A model generated the notes under the pieces. That model did not search any database and had not been told where the DNA came from. It saw nothing but the letters and a program-made list of their open reading frames with translations. A DNA stretch of 64,000 nt from Halovenus aranensis (lineage in GTDB: Archaea; Halobacteriota; Halobacteria; Halobacteriales; Haloarculaceae), in assembly GCF_900100385.1 (NCBI RefSeq), contig NZ_FNFC01000014.1, positions 24,651 through 88,650 of the forward strand, given 5' to 3'. Positions within the stretch are counted from its first letter, which is position 1. Every line of letters starts with the position of its first letter. This document shows, one piece after another, positions 17,700 to 25,894 of this stretch. The position numbers were made by a program, and so were the translations under genes.

Positions 17700-17713
17700 G
17701 GTTGTTCTTTTCC
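17700..17713 (+). terminator. weak U-rich terminator candidate after the Fe-S oxidoreductase
   Basis: GGTTGTTCTTTTCC begins about 10 bp after the stop. Archaeal termination often needs only a U-rich tract. No hairpin is present. Confidence 0.3.
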
Positions 17714-17780
17714 AGGGGCAGCCTCTCTGGCTGTCCGATTCGGCCAGTTGACACAGCTCCGGGAAACTGACGGTGAACCG

Positions 17781-17798
17781 GAAGTTAATACATATATC
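17781..17798 (+). promoter_or_regulatory. putative TATA region of the TFS paralogue
   Basis: GAAGTTAATACATATATC lies about 25-40 bp before the ATG at 17822, the only AT-rich block in the 131-bp spacer. Confidence 0.5.
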
Positions 17799-17821
17799 CG
17801 ACGACGGCGTAGCCGCTTCGT

Positions 17822-18139
17822 ATGCAATTCTGTGACGAGTGCAGTTCGATGATGCACACGGAAGGCGACACGTGGGTGTGTCGCTCCTGTGAGAACGAGG
17901 ACCCGCGTGACTCGCAGGCAGAGGCGGCGATGACGACCCAGGACGGCCAGCGAGACGACGGAGCACCCGCCGTGGCCGACGCGACCCAGGGCTCGGGCGA
18001 GACGATGGAAGAGCCCTGTCCGGCGGAGGACTGCGACAGCGACCAGGCATACTACGAGATGATGCCCAAGCCGGGCGGCTCCTACGAGGTTCGGCTGTTC
18101 ACCTGCGTCGAGTGTGGCAACAAGTGGCGAGATTCTTGA
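17822..18139 (+). CDS. TFS/RPB9-like transcription factor paralogue lacking the DE cleavage dipeptide
   Basis: A 105-aa protein of the RPB9/TFIIS family. Zinc ribbon 1 has C4, C7, C20, C23; an acidic/Gln linker follows; zinc ribbon 2 has C66, C71, C95, C98 and ends KWRDS. In cleavage factor TFS the second ribbon tip carries the Asp-Glu pair that stimulates RNA polymerase backtrack cleavage. Here the same place reads MMPKPGGSYEVRL, with no DE. It may therefore act as an RPB9-like subunit or as a non-cleaving competitor. Single gene with its own promoter. Confidence 0.85.
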   Translation: MQFCDECSSMMHTEGDTWVCRSCENEDPRDSQAEAAMTTQDGQRDDGAPAVADATQGSGETMEEPCPAEDCDSDQAYYEMMPKPGGSYEVRLFTCVECGNKWRDS

Positions 18140-18169
18140 CATAACTAATTTTACACGAACACAACGTCT

Positions 18170-18373
18170 ATGCAACTGGGAGTCGAACTTCGATGTATGG
18201 ACGATGACCCATTCTTCTGTGAGGATTGCGGGAAAGAACTAGGCCACGACGACATTCAGGTCGCTACCGGTGTGCCAAAGATTGATGTAGAGACATTCGA
18301 GATGTTTACCGAGACAACCGAAGTGTACCAGTGCAGTGGCTGTGGGTTGGTTATCGGATTTAACTCTGAGTGA
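18170..18373 (+). CDS. small zinc-ribbon protein, unknown function
   Basis: A 67-aa peptide with two CxxC pairs, C-E-D-C near the N-terminus and C-S-G-C near the C-terminus, forming a probable single zinc ribbon. The longest frame is given; the ATG at 18197 (MDDDPFFCEDCGKELG) is equally likely, because a TATA-like TAATTTTAC at 18145-18153 would place transcription near 18177. It lies 30 bp after the TFS paralogue in the same direction. I do not recognise the family. Confidence 0.6.
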   Translation: MQLGVELRCMDDDPFFCEDCGKELGHDDIQVATGVPKIDVETFEMFTETTEVYQCSGCGLVIGFNSE

Positions 18374-18408
18374 CATCCTCCGCGCCGTGAACGGAGAGGT
18401 CGTCAGCC

Positions 18409-18600
18409 TCAGAACTGCGGCGGCTGTTCGCCGGTAATCTCTTCGACTGCCTCGCGGAACCGCTGGATGTTCGCGTCGGAATCGGGCTCGGTGGCGGCTT
18501 TCGTCCCCGGCAGGTTCGTCTGCTTTGCCAGCTCGATTTTGCCGTCCAGCCCTTCGCGCTCTTCGACGAAGCTGTAGTATTCCATTAGTTTCTCTCCCAT
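18409..18600 (-). CDS. 63-aa partner of the XylR_N/V4R protein, unknown function
   Basis: A small soluble protein beginning MGEKLMEYYSFVEEREGLDGK and ending EEITGEQPPQF, predicted mostly helical. It starts 3 bp after the stop of the XylR_N/V4R gene and so is almost surely translated with it. It has no Cys, no HTH and no enzyme motif. The obvious guess is an adaptor or effector for the sensor protein; nothing in the sequence proves this. Confidence 0.65.
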   Translation of the reverse strand: MGEKLMEYYSFVEEREGLDGKIELAKQTNLPGTKAATEPDSDANIQRFREAVEEITGEQPPQF

Positions 18601-18602
18601 TG

Positions 18603-19211
18603 TCACACCTCCGCGAAGAAGTCTTCGAGCGCATCGACGTACGGTTCGGCCCGCTCGTCCCACTCCTCAAGCGGCTTGATTTCCCACTCACAGACGTCGT
18701 CACCCATGCCGACACACCGCGATTCCAGCTCTAAGACCGGTTTGCCCATGAAGCCGCTACACCAGGCAGAGCCGTATCCCATCTGACTCCAGCAGACTGG
18801 ATGGTCGCTCTCGCCGTTGTGTATCAGGTGTTGCTGGGCTTCGTAGGAGTTGTGCCACAGCCCCCTGAAATAGAACTCCCCTTCGTCTCTGTCGTACTCC
18901 ATTTCGATTGGCTCGACTGCCACGATTCCCTCCTGGGTGTGCATCGCTGGTCCCACCTGCAGGAGGTCGTCTTCGGTGTCGAAGTCGTAGCTGGTCTTCA
19001 TCTGGAGGAAATCGGCGTATCCAGACTGAAACCCAAACCGGAGGAGCAACTCGCGTGCGGTCTCCGTGCCGACGGCTTCGATTATCTGCTGGCGGAGTAA
19101 CCCGATTGCGTCGGCGTTGAACGTTACCATCCGGTTGTTCTTGAACGTATTGACGCCCTGTTGTGCCCCGTATTCGAGATCTGCCTCGAGGTCGAAATCC
19201 GATGCTTGCAT
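18603..19211 (-). CDS. stand-alone XylR_N + V4R aromatic-sensing domain protein
   Basis: A 202-aa protein matching the N-terminal sensor half of XylR/DmpR/PoxR regulators. An XylR_N part (about 25-65: RMVTFNADAIGLLRQQIIEA) is followed by a V4R part (about 115-180). The zinc ligands recalled for PoxR (Cys, Glu, Cys, Cys) align with C140, E163, C166 and C174, with identical spacing of 26 and 8 between the Cys. The sigma-54 AAA+ and DNA-binding domains are absent. It likely binds a phenolic ligand and signals through a partner, perhaps the 63-aa protein. Confidence 0.85.
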   Translation of the reverse strand: MQASDFDLEADLEYGAQQGVNTFKNNRMVTFNADAIGLLRQQIIEAVGTETARELLLRFGFQSGYADFLQMKTSYDFDTEDDLLQVGPAMHTQEGIVAVEPIEMEYDRDEGEFYFRGLWHNSYEAQQHLIHNGESDHPVCWSQMGYGSAWCSGFMGKPVLELESRCVGMGDDVCEWEIKPLEEWDERAEPYVDALEDFFAEV

Positions 19212-19226
19212 CGCACGTTCTACTAT

Positions 19227-19256
19227 GCTGGAACAGACAAGTATGTTACTTCCAGC
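19227..19256 (-). promoter_or_regulatory. inverted repeat overlapping the XylR_N/V4R promoter
   Basis: GCTGGAA, 16 bp, then TTCCAGC form a perfect 7-bp dyad with arms 23 bp apart centre to centre, about two helical turns. It lies 16-45 bp upstream of the ATG, where the TATA box of a leaderless gene would sit, as expected for a repressor operator. The rest of the 19,257-19,456 spacer is AT-rich with no gene. Confidence 0.45.
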
Positions 19257-19456
19257 GTATCAAAAATTGAAAAGCACGAAACGCCCACAGCGTCCTGTTT
19301 TGTCGTCTGTGAATAAACATTCACAACAATATATAATCTATGTGTTTATTTCTCTCTCGTTTGAACGGAGTTGGGTGACATACGTTATCACGTTCGGTGG
19401 CTGTTTTCTGTAGCACCTTCGTTCCGGGCCGTTGCTGTCCGAGTCGACGCTCCCGG

Positions 19457-20437
19457 CTACGGCTGTGCGTTGGTGGCCGCCAGCCGCCACGTCCTGGGAA
19501 GCCCGGCGTCCAGTCGCTGCCAGGACTCGCCGGCGTCGCGGCTCACGAACAGCCGACTCTCTCCGTCGATTTCACCGGCATAAAAGAGTACCTCGGGTCG
19601 GTCGGGATGGACCGCGAGCGCGTCGGCGGCTCCGGATTCGGGGAGGTCCCTACCGAGGGCACGCCAGGAGTCACCGCCGTCTGCACTCCGGTAGAGCACC
19701 GGGCCGTCGTCCGCCGCGTAGACGAACAGCCGCTGGGGGTCGTCGGGGTCGAAGACGATGCTGTGGGCGTACTCGCCTGCGAGCGCGGGGAGTTGTGTCC
19801 ACTCCGTGCCGGCGTCATTGCTCCGGTACAACCCCGACCCGGTGGCCGCGAACACCAGGGTCGGGTCTTCGGGATGGACCGCGAGCCGGTGGGCGTCTGC
19901 GCCGACCATCGTCTCCGCCCACGTCTCGCCGCCGTCGGTCGAGTAGATGATAGCGCCGTGTTCGACACCCGCGAAGATGCGCTCTGGGCGCTCGGGATGG
20001 ACGGCGATGCCATGGACGTGACCGGCTTCGAACGGGTCGAAGAAAAACGACCAGTCCGGCCGACTCGGGAGGTCGTCGACAGCCGACAGCGCCTCGAAGG
20101 AGTCGCCGCCGTCGGTCGAGCGATAGACCATCGGCGGCTCTGTCCCGACGTACACCGTCTCCGGGTCCGTGGGGTGTCTGTAGACGCCCCAGACCCATGA
20201 CTCCTCGAAGCCGAGCGACGCAAACGAGTCACCGCCGTCGGTCGTCCGGTACAGCCCCCAGCCGCGCAGGCCACAGCCGACGAGGACGTCGTCGGGGTCG
20301 GTCCTCGACACGTCGAGCGACCGAACTGCGTTCCCGCCGAGCCCGCTCGCTATCTCGGTCGTGCGGTCGCTGTCGACCCGTACTGTTCGGAGGCCGTCCT
20401 CGGTTCCAAGATACAACCGGCACGAACACTCGACCAT
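19457..20437 (-). CDS. BNR/VPS10-type beta-propeller repeat protein
   Basis: A 326-aa protein with at least five Asp-box repeats of the form S-x-D-x-G-x-S/T-F/W (YRTTDGGDSF, YRSTDGGDSF, YSTDGGETW, YRSNDAGTEW, YRSADGGDSW, SRDAGESW), spaced 45-50 residues apart. This predicts a sialidase/VPS10-like propeller. There is no signal peptide, so it is probably cytoplasmic. A glycosidase role is not supported because catalytic residues cannot be identified. It is probably monocistronic, separated from the phosphoesterase gene upstream by 71 bp. Confidence 0.8.
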   Translation of the reverse strand: MVECSCRLYLGTEDGLRTVRVDSDRTTEIASGLGGNAVRSLDVSRTDPDDVLVGCGLRGWGLYRTTDGGDSFASLGFEESWVWGVYRHPTDPETVYVGTEPPMVYRSTDGGDSFEALSAVDDLPSRPDWSFFFDPFEAGHVHGIAVHPERPERIFAGVEHGAIIYSTDGGETWAETMVGADAHRLAVHPEDPTLVFAATGSGLYRSNDAGTEWTQLPALAGEYAHSIVFDPDDPQRLFVYAADDGPVLYRSADGGDSWRALGRDLPESGAADALAVHPDRPEVLFYAGEIDGESRLFVSRDAGESWQRLDAGLPRTWRLAATNAQP

Positions 20438-20508
20438 ATGCCCTATTCAGTCGAGAGCAGTATAACTATTCGCTGAACTGAAATTCAGTAACTGCACTGG
20501 ACCCGAAG

Positions 20509-21897
20509 TTACCGCAGCGACCGAAACTCGCCGTCGGCGGTGTCCGCGATCACCTGCATCCGTCCATCAGTCCCGGAGTCGATGCCGTGCTCGCGGGCGT
20601 AACCGACGAGTGCGTCGTGTTGTGAGCCGTGGTCGGCCTCGATGTAGTCTTCGTCGAGAACAGGGTAGAGCTCGTCACTGTACAGTTCGAGAGAGGGTGC
20701 AGCGACGACGTAGGTCTCGCTCGGGGCAGGTCGTTGTCCGCCGACGGTCGCGTCGACGAGGTCGAGTCCTCCGTCGTCCCGTCGCCACGAGAGGGTCGCG
20801 CCGCTGACGTGACCGTACACCTCTCCGTCGAGGTCGAGAAAGTCGGGGGAGTCGAGGCTCTCGAACAGCGCCAGGAGTTCCTCGCCGTCGAGACGGGTCG
20901 AGTGGATGCCGTTGTCGAACGGCGTCGTCGAGCGCACGTCACCGACCGACACGTCGCCGGTCAGCGGTGGGCCACTGCGCAACATGAGCGGATGGACGAC
21001 GCCAACGTCGGCGTCGGCGACCCAGCGGATCGCATCCACGACGAAGTTCCCGATTGGCGTTTCGGGATACCGGTCGGTCTGTGTGCGGCCGATGGAATCG
21101 TCGACCCGTGTCACCGTTTCGTTCAGGCCAAGCTCGGCGAACAGGTCGCGATACGTCTCCGCCATCTCCGCTTCGACGGGAGCGTCGGTCACGTCGTGCA
21201 GCGTCACCGTCACCTCGTCGCCGAGTTCTGCCTCGGTGAGGCGCTCGCCGCGCTCGCCGGGGTGTGCGACAGGCGTGCCGGCGACGGCGTCGGCCCGGCG
21301 GTCGTGTTCGTGGCCGCCCACCACGAGGTCGACGCCCGCGATACGGGCGAGTTCGTCGTCCCGGCCGCCGGCATGGGAGAGAACGACCACGTGGTCGCAG
21401 TCGGCGGGCAGGTCGGTGACGGCCGCCTCGGCGGCGGCGACTGGGTCGGTCACGGTCACCTCGCCTGTGGTGACGTGGTCGCCCAGCGTCACCGGGTCAG
21501 TCACGCCGACCAGTCCGATGCGCTCGCCGTCGACGCCGACGGTCGCCGTCTCGCGGACACCGAGGTCGTGGGCGAGCGGGCGGTCGCCGTCACGGAGGTT
21601 GGCGACCAGCCACTGCTGTGGCGAGTCGGCGACGACGGTACGGAAGGCGTCGACGCCGTTGTCGAAGTCGTGGTTGCCGGGGACCGAGAAGTCCGGCTCG
21701 ATAGCCTCGAAGAAGGGAGTGATATGCTCGCCGTCGGTCTCCATCGAGAGCAGTCCCGGGGCGGTGGTGTCCCCGGTGCCACAGACGAGCGTGTCTTCTT
21801 CGCGGCGTGTCTGCAGGGCCTGCGTGAGCCGGCCGATACGTCCTGGGTCGTCGGTCGCGTTCTCGATATCGGAGTACTGGAGGATGCGGACGGCCAT
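20509..21897 (-). CDS. UshA-like 5'-nucleotidase/metallophosphoesterase
   Basis: A 462-aa protein with an N-terminal calcineurin-like metallophosphoesterase domain: YSDIEN at the place of the usual D-x-H, CGTGDTTAP, PGNHDFDNG, VVLSHAGGRDD and VGGHEHD, followed by a C-terminal 5'-nucleotidase domain (PETPIGNFVVDAIRWV). The first metal motif reads DIE instead of DxH, so one metal site may be changed. No secretion signal is seen, unlike bacterial UshA. Likely hydrolyses nucleotides or cyclic nucleotides inside the cell. Confidence 0.85.
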   Translation of the reverse strand: MAVRILQYSDIENATDDPGRIGRLTQALQTRREEDTLVCGTGDTTAPGLLSMETDGEHITPFFEAIEPDFSVPGNHDFDNGVDAFRTVVADSPQQWLVANLRDGDRPLAHDLGVRETATVGVDGERIGLVGVTDPVTLGDHVTTGEVTVTDPVAAAEAAVTDLPADCDHVVVLSHAGGRDDELARIAGVDLVVGGHEHDRRADAVAGTPVAHPGERGERLTEAELGDEVTVTLHDVTDAPVEAEMAETYRDLFAELGLNETVTRVDDSIGRTQTDRYPETPIGNFVVDAIRWVADADVGVVHPLMLRSGPPLTGDVSVGDVRSTTPFDNGIHSTRLDGEELLALFESLDSPDFLDLDGEVYGHVSGATLSWRRDDGGLDLVDATVGGQRPAPSETYVVAAPSLELYSDELYPVLDEDYIEADHGSQHDALVGYAREHGIDSGTDGRMQVIADTADGEFRSLR

Positions 21898-21988
21898 GTC
21901 GATACTGGTCGTATCGCCTCGGTCTCAAAGAGTCCTGGTATCGCTTCGACACCAGAACATGTTAGTTGATACCTCGTGATGCACTCGT

Positions 21989-22945
21989 ATGGCTGGCAGC
22001 ACCGGCGTCGTGATAGCGGCGATGATTGCCAACGGCGGGATTGCGATACTGAAGTTCGTCGGCTTCCTGTTGACCGGGAGTCCGTCGATGCTCGCAGAAA
22101 CCTATCACTCCGTCTCCGACACCGGCAATCAGGTCCTGCTGTTGATCGGCATCAAGTACAGCCAGAAAGACGCCTCGGAACAACACCCCTTCGGATACGG
22201 CAAGTCCCAGTTTTTCTATGCGTTTCTGGTGTCGGTGTTGTTGTTCGGGGTTGCTGGCTGGAAGAGCCTCACACACGGTCTCGAAAAGATACGCGGCGGC
22301 GGACACGAGGAGGGGACCGCCGAGTTCCTCGGCTTCTCCCTTGGCTGGGAGGCGCCGGTCGACCCATTCTACATCTCGGTCGCTATCCTGCTCGGCGGCA
22401 TCGCCTTCGAGACCTACGCGTTCCTGAAAGCGCGGGGCGAACTCCGCCGGCAGATGAGCAAGTACGGGTGGTCGGGTTATCGGGAGGCCTTCGAGCGCAC
22501 GAGCGACCTGTCGACGCTGACCGCCTTCGTCGAGGACACGGTCGCACTGCTCGGGCTGTTCGCCGCGCTCGCCGGTATCGTCGCCACGCGCGTGACGGGG
22601 AATCCGGTGTACGACTCGATTTCGGCCGTTCTCATCGGCGTCTTGCTCATGGCCTTCGCGGTGGCACTGGCTATCGAGAACAAACGTCTCCTCCTCGGCG
22701 AGAGCCTGCCGGCGGCGGTCGAAGCCGACCTCCGCGCGGTCGTCGAGGCACACGACGGGGTGACCGCGGTCAAGGACTTCCGGACGATGTACGTCGGCGT
22801 CGGCCGCGTGCTGGTGACCGGCGAGGTGGCATTCGATTCGGGGCTGTCGAGCGAGTCGGCCACACGCGACATCGACCAAATCGAGCGCGCACTCAAAGAG
22901 ACCGACGACCGCGTCCAGCGTATCTATCTCGAACCGGAGCTGTGA
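21989..22945 (+). CDS. cation diffusion facilitator family transporter
   Basis: A 318-aa membrane antiporter exporting divalent metals. It has about six membrane helices; helix II region has SPSMLAETYHSVSDTGNQ with the conserved HS-x-x-D metal site and helix V has the EDTVALLG Asp. A cytoplasmic C-terminal domain follows (about 210-318, FRTMYVGVGRVLVTGEVAF). A stretch between helices (KIRGGGHEEGTAEFL) may also bind metal. Metal specificity cannot be read. Divergent from the UshA-like gene by 91 bp. Confidence 0.9.
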   Translation: MAGSTGVVIAAMIANGGIAILKFVGFLLTGSPSMLAETYHSVSDTGNQVLLLIGIKYSQKDASEQHPFGYGKSQFFYAFLVSVLLFGVAGWKSLTHGLEKIRGGGHEEGTAEFLGFSLGWEAPVDPFYISVAILLGGIAFETYAFLKARGELRRQMSKYGWSGYREAFERTSDLSTLTAFVEDTVALLGLFAALAGIVATRVTGNPVYDSISAVLIGVLLMAFAVALAIENKRLLLGESLPAAVEADLRAVVEAHDGVTAVKDFRTMYVGVGRVLVTGEVAFDSGLSSESATRDIDQIERALKETDDRVQRIYLEPEL

Positions 22946-23029
22946 GCGGTCCCGGTCACAACTGCGTGACTTTCGCCTGAATACGGCCGTCGTCGACGGT
23001 TTCAGGTCACAAGAGCCCGGCTTCAACAC

Positions 23030-23042
23030 GCCTGAAAAAAGA
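23030..23042 (-). terminator. U-rich terminator candidate after aconitase
   Basis: The minus strand reads a T6 tract at 23035-23040 about 28 nt past the acnA stop. The convergent spacer 22,946-23,067 holds no gene. Confidence 0.35.
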
Positions 23043-23067
23043 GAGAATATCGACCGCGAGAGCGTCG

Positions 23068-25032
23068 TCAGTCGTCAGCAGGTGCAGCGCCGCCTTCGTT
23101 CTCGTACTGCTGTTTGGTGTGTGAGAGCTTGCCGCCGGCCGCGAGGATGTCGCGCTCGCGCTCGGAGGCATCGAGGACGCCCGTCGCTTCCCAGTCGTCG
23201 TTGACGCGGATGGTGAACTCTTCCTGGCCCGAGCGGACGGCCTCGGCGACGTCGTCGACGATTTCGATGTCGTCGCCCTGGTCGATGTTCGCGTAGGTGT
23301 CCTCGTCGATTTCGAGCGGCAACAGCCCGAAGTTAAAGAGGTTCGCACGGTGGATGCGCGCGAAGCTCTGGGCGAGGACGCCCTCGATACCGAGATACAT
23401 CGGACACAGCGCGGCGTGCTCACGCGAGGAGCCCTGGCCGTAGTTCTCGCCGGCGACCAGGAAGCCACCGTCTGCGTTGAGCGCGCGGTCGGCGAAGGTG
23501 TCGTCGACACGCGAGAGGGTGAACTCCGACAGCTTCGGAATGTTCGACCGGTACATCAGGATGTCCTGGGTTGCCGGGATGATGTGGTCGGTCGTGATGT
23601 TGTCGTCCATCTTCAGCAGGGCCGAGCCTTCGATGTCCGCACCGAGGGGGTCTTTCAGCGGCACATCGCCGATGTTCGGCCCCTTGATGAGGTCGTCGTC
23701 GACGGCCTCGTCGGGCTCGATGATGTCGTTCTCGGCACCCTCGAAGGCCTCGGGCATCTCGAAGCCGGGCGCGCTGACGTCCTCGTCGAGGTCGCGCGGG
23801 TCGACGATTTCGCCGGCTATCGCGGAGGCTGCGGCCACCTCGGGCGAGCAGAGATAGACGTTGTCGTCCTCGATACCGGAGCGGCCCTCGAAGTTGCGGT
23901 TGAACGTCCGCAGGGAGACGGAGTCGCTGCCGGGCACGTGGCCGATACCGATACACGCGCCACAGGTGGCCTCCGAGAAGTTGACGCCGGCGGCCATCAG
24001 CTCTGCCGTCCAGCCCTCGCGGGCGAGCATCTCGCTTGCCTTCTTCGAACCGGGCGCGACAATCATCTCGGTCGAGAGGTCGATTGTCTCGCCTTCGAGC
24101 ATCTTCGCGGCGGGCAGGATGTCCTCGTAGGCACCGTTGGTACAGGAACCGACCATGACCTGGTCGACATCGGCACCCGCGGCCTCGCGGACCGGGACGA
24201 CGTTGTCTGGCATCGACGGCTCGGCAATCAGCGGTTCGAGTTCCGAGAGGTCGATGGTGAGTGAGTCGTGGTACTCGGCGTCGTCGTCGGGCTGGAGCTG
24301 TTCGTACTCCTCGCCGCGGCCGACGCGTTCGAGGTAGTCTTTGGTCTGCTCGTCGGACGGGAAGATACTCGACGTTGCGCCGAGTTCGGTCCCCATGTTG
24401 GTGATAGTCATTCGCTCGGGAGCGGTCAGGGAGTCGACGCCTGGACCGGTGTACTCGAAGATTTTGCCGACGCCGCCCTTGACGGAGAGACGACGGAGCA
24501 TCTCGAGGATGATGTCCTTGGCGGTCGCCCACTCGGGGAGTTCGCCTTCGAGACGGACCTCGGTGACCTCGGGCATCTCGATGAAGTACGAGCCACCGCC
24601 CATAGCGACAGCCACGTCGAGTCCGCCCGAGCCGATAGCGAGCTGACCGAGCCCGCCAGGGGTCGGCGTGTGCGAGTCAGAGCCCAGCAGCGTCTTGCCG
24701 GGTGCGGCGAAGTTCTCGCGGTGGACGTTGTGACAGATACCGTTGCCCGGCCGGGAGAAATAGGCCCCGAACGTGCCTGCGGCCGACCGAAGGAAGCGGT
24801 GGTCGTCGGTGTTCTTGAAGTCGAACTGGTAGGTCTGGTGGTCGCAGTACTGGGCGGCAAGTTCGGTCTGGACCTCGTCGAGGCCGAGCGCCTCGAACTG
24901 GAGCCAGACGAGCGTGCCGGTCGTATCCTGCGTCAGCACCTGGTCAATCTCGATGCCGATTTCCTCGCCGGGCTCGAGTTCGCCCTCGACGAGGTGGTCA
25001 TCGAGAATCTTTTCGGTAAGTGTCTTTCCCAT
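23068..25032 (-). CDS. acnA: aconitate hydratase
   Basis: Interconverts citrate and isocitrate in the TCA cycle. The 654-aa protein contains the [4Fe-4S] ligands in VGSCTNGAYEDI and EATCGACIGIGHVPG, the substrate-loop GSDSHTPTPGGLG, and the swivelling C-terminal domain with GENYGQGSSREHAAL. Length fits the shorter archaeal/mitochondrial-like class. A minus-strand TATA-like CTTTTATTGG at about 25,058-25,067 predicts a leaderless message. Citrate synthase, the previous enzyme, is encoded about 17 kb away. Confidence 0.97.
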   Translation of the reverse strand: MGKTLTEKILDDHLVEGELEPGEEIGIEIDQVLTQDTTGTLVWLQFEALGLDEVQTELAAQYCDHQTYQFDFKNTDDHRFLRSAAGTFGAYFSRPGNGICHNVHRENFAAPGKTLLGSDSHTPTPGGLGQLAIGSGGLDVAVAMGGGSYFIEMPEVTEVRLEGELPEWATAKDIILEMLRRLSVKGGVGKIFEYTGPGVDSLTAPERMTITNMGTELGATSSIFPSDEQTKDYLERVGRGEEYEQLQPDDDAEYHDSLTIDLSELEPLIAEPSMPDNVVPVREAAGADVDQVMVGSCTNGAYEDILPAAKMLEGETIDLSTEMIVAPGSKKASEMLAREGWTAELMAAGVNFSEATCGACIGIGHVPGSDSVSLRTFNRNFEGRSGIEDDNVYLCSPEVAAASAIAGEIVDPRDLDEDVSAPGFEMPEAFEGAENDIIEPDEAVDDDLIKGPNIGDVPLKDPLGADIEGSALLKMDDNITTDHIIPATQDILMYRSNIPKLSEFTLSRVDDTFADRALNADGGFLVAGENYGQGSSREHAALCPMYLGIEGVLAQSFARIHRANLFNFGLLPLEIDEDTYANIDQGDDIEIVDDVAEAVRSGQEEFTIRVNDDWEATGVLDASERERDILAAGGKLSHTKQQYENEGGAAPADD

Positions 25033-25249
25033 AGCGTCTTGATATCGACGATGCGTGCCAATAAAAGATGTTATTCACACCCCGTTGACTGAGAATCCGG
25101 CGGAGGAGTCTGTCTCGTGGTTGTCTCGGGGCGATTCGCGCGCTCAGGTTCGGTGACTGTCGGCACTGTTGCCGACCGATGGGCGCGGCCGACGGTCGTA
25201 GATGTGGTGAATCGTCAGCGTTTTGCGGGTGCTCGTCCCAGCCACCCTC

Positions 25250-25711
25250 ATGTTCAAAAGCGGCCAGTTCGTCGCCGACCATCTCGGCGAACTCCGGGAG
25301 ACCCAGGTCCAGCCAAACGGCGTCGACCTCACTGTCGACGCGGTCTTCGAACAGACTGAGCCGGGCCGTATCGGCCGCGACGGCAAGACGGTCGGCGAGC
25401 GGCGAGAGCTTGCCCCAGAGGACGGCTACTATAGCCTGCCATCGGGCGGGTACATCGTTCGATACGGCGAGCAGATTACGATTCCAGCCGATCACATCGG
25501 CTTTCTGTATCCGCGCTCGTCGCTGTTGCGGAACTCCTGTATGCTCGATACCGCAGTCTGGGACGCCGGCTACGAGGGCCGAGGCGAAGGGCTGCTCGAA
25601 GTCTTCCACGAAATCGACATCGAACGCGGCGCTCGTATCGCACAGCTCGTCTTCGCAGACGCGGCACACGTCGACAGCTACGACGGGTCGTACCAGGGCG
25701 AAAATCTGTGA
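25250..25711 (+). CDS. dut: dUTP diphosphatase (Dcd/Dut family)
   Basis: Hydrolyses dUTP to dUMP, or deaminates dCTP; both activities share this fold. The 153-aa trimer-forming protein has PNGVDLTVD near the start, the core motif YPRSSLLRNSCMLDTAVWDAGYEG and a Gly-rich body; the C-terminus is short (SYDGSYQGENL). The ATG at 25250 removes nine improbable residues from the longer frame. I favour dUTPase; the deaminase-specific residues cannot be excluded by eye. Single gene. Confidence 0.85.
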   Translation: MFKSGQFVADHLGELRETQVQPNGVDLTVDAVFEQTEPGRIGRDGKTVGERRELAPEDGYYSLPSGGYIVRYGEQITIPADHIGFLYPRSSLLRNSCMLDTAVWDAGYEGRGEGLLEVFHEIDIERGARIAQLVFADAAHVDSYDGSYQGENL

Positions 25712-25894
25712 GTGTTTCTGCCCATTTTTGCACAACACAGGCCGTTAACCGACAGTAATCGGCCGACGGAAGCAGTACTGTTATATGGTCGCACACGAAA
25801 ATGAAAACAGCCGCGTTGGGAGAGAGAAACCCGGACCGTGCCTCTGACAGCTTCTGACCGGATTTCCCCCAACCGGCGATTTTACACGCGACAG

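Noticed and set aside
15567..18050. 827-aa open frame on the minus strand opposite the Fe-S oxidoreductase
   Set aside because: Antisense shadow produced by high GC; His/Asp/Val-rich translation with no family match, while the plus strand has clear Fe-S motifs.
22975..23000. Near-palindrome CCGTCGTCGACGG in the CDF/aconitase spacer as terminator
   Set aside because: Short, imperfect and typical of chance in GC-rich sequence; only the T6 tract was kept as a weak candidate.
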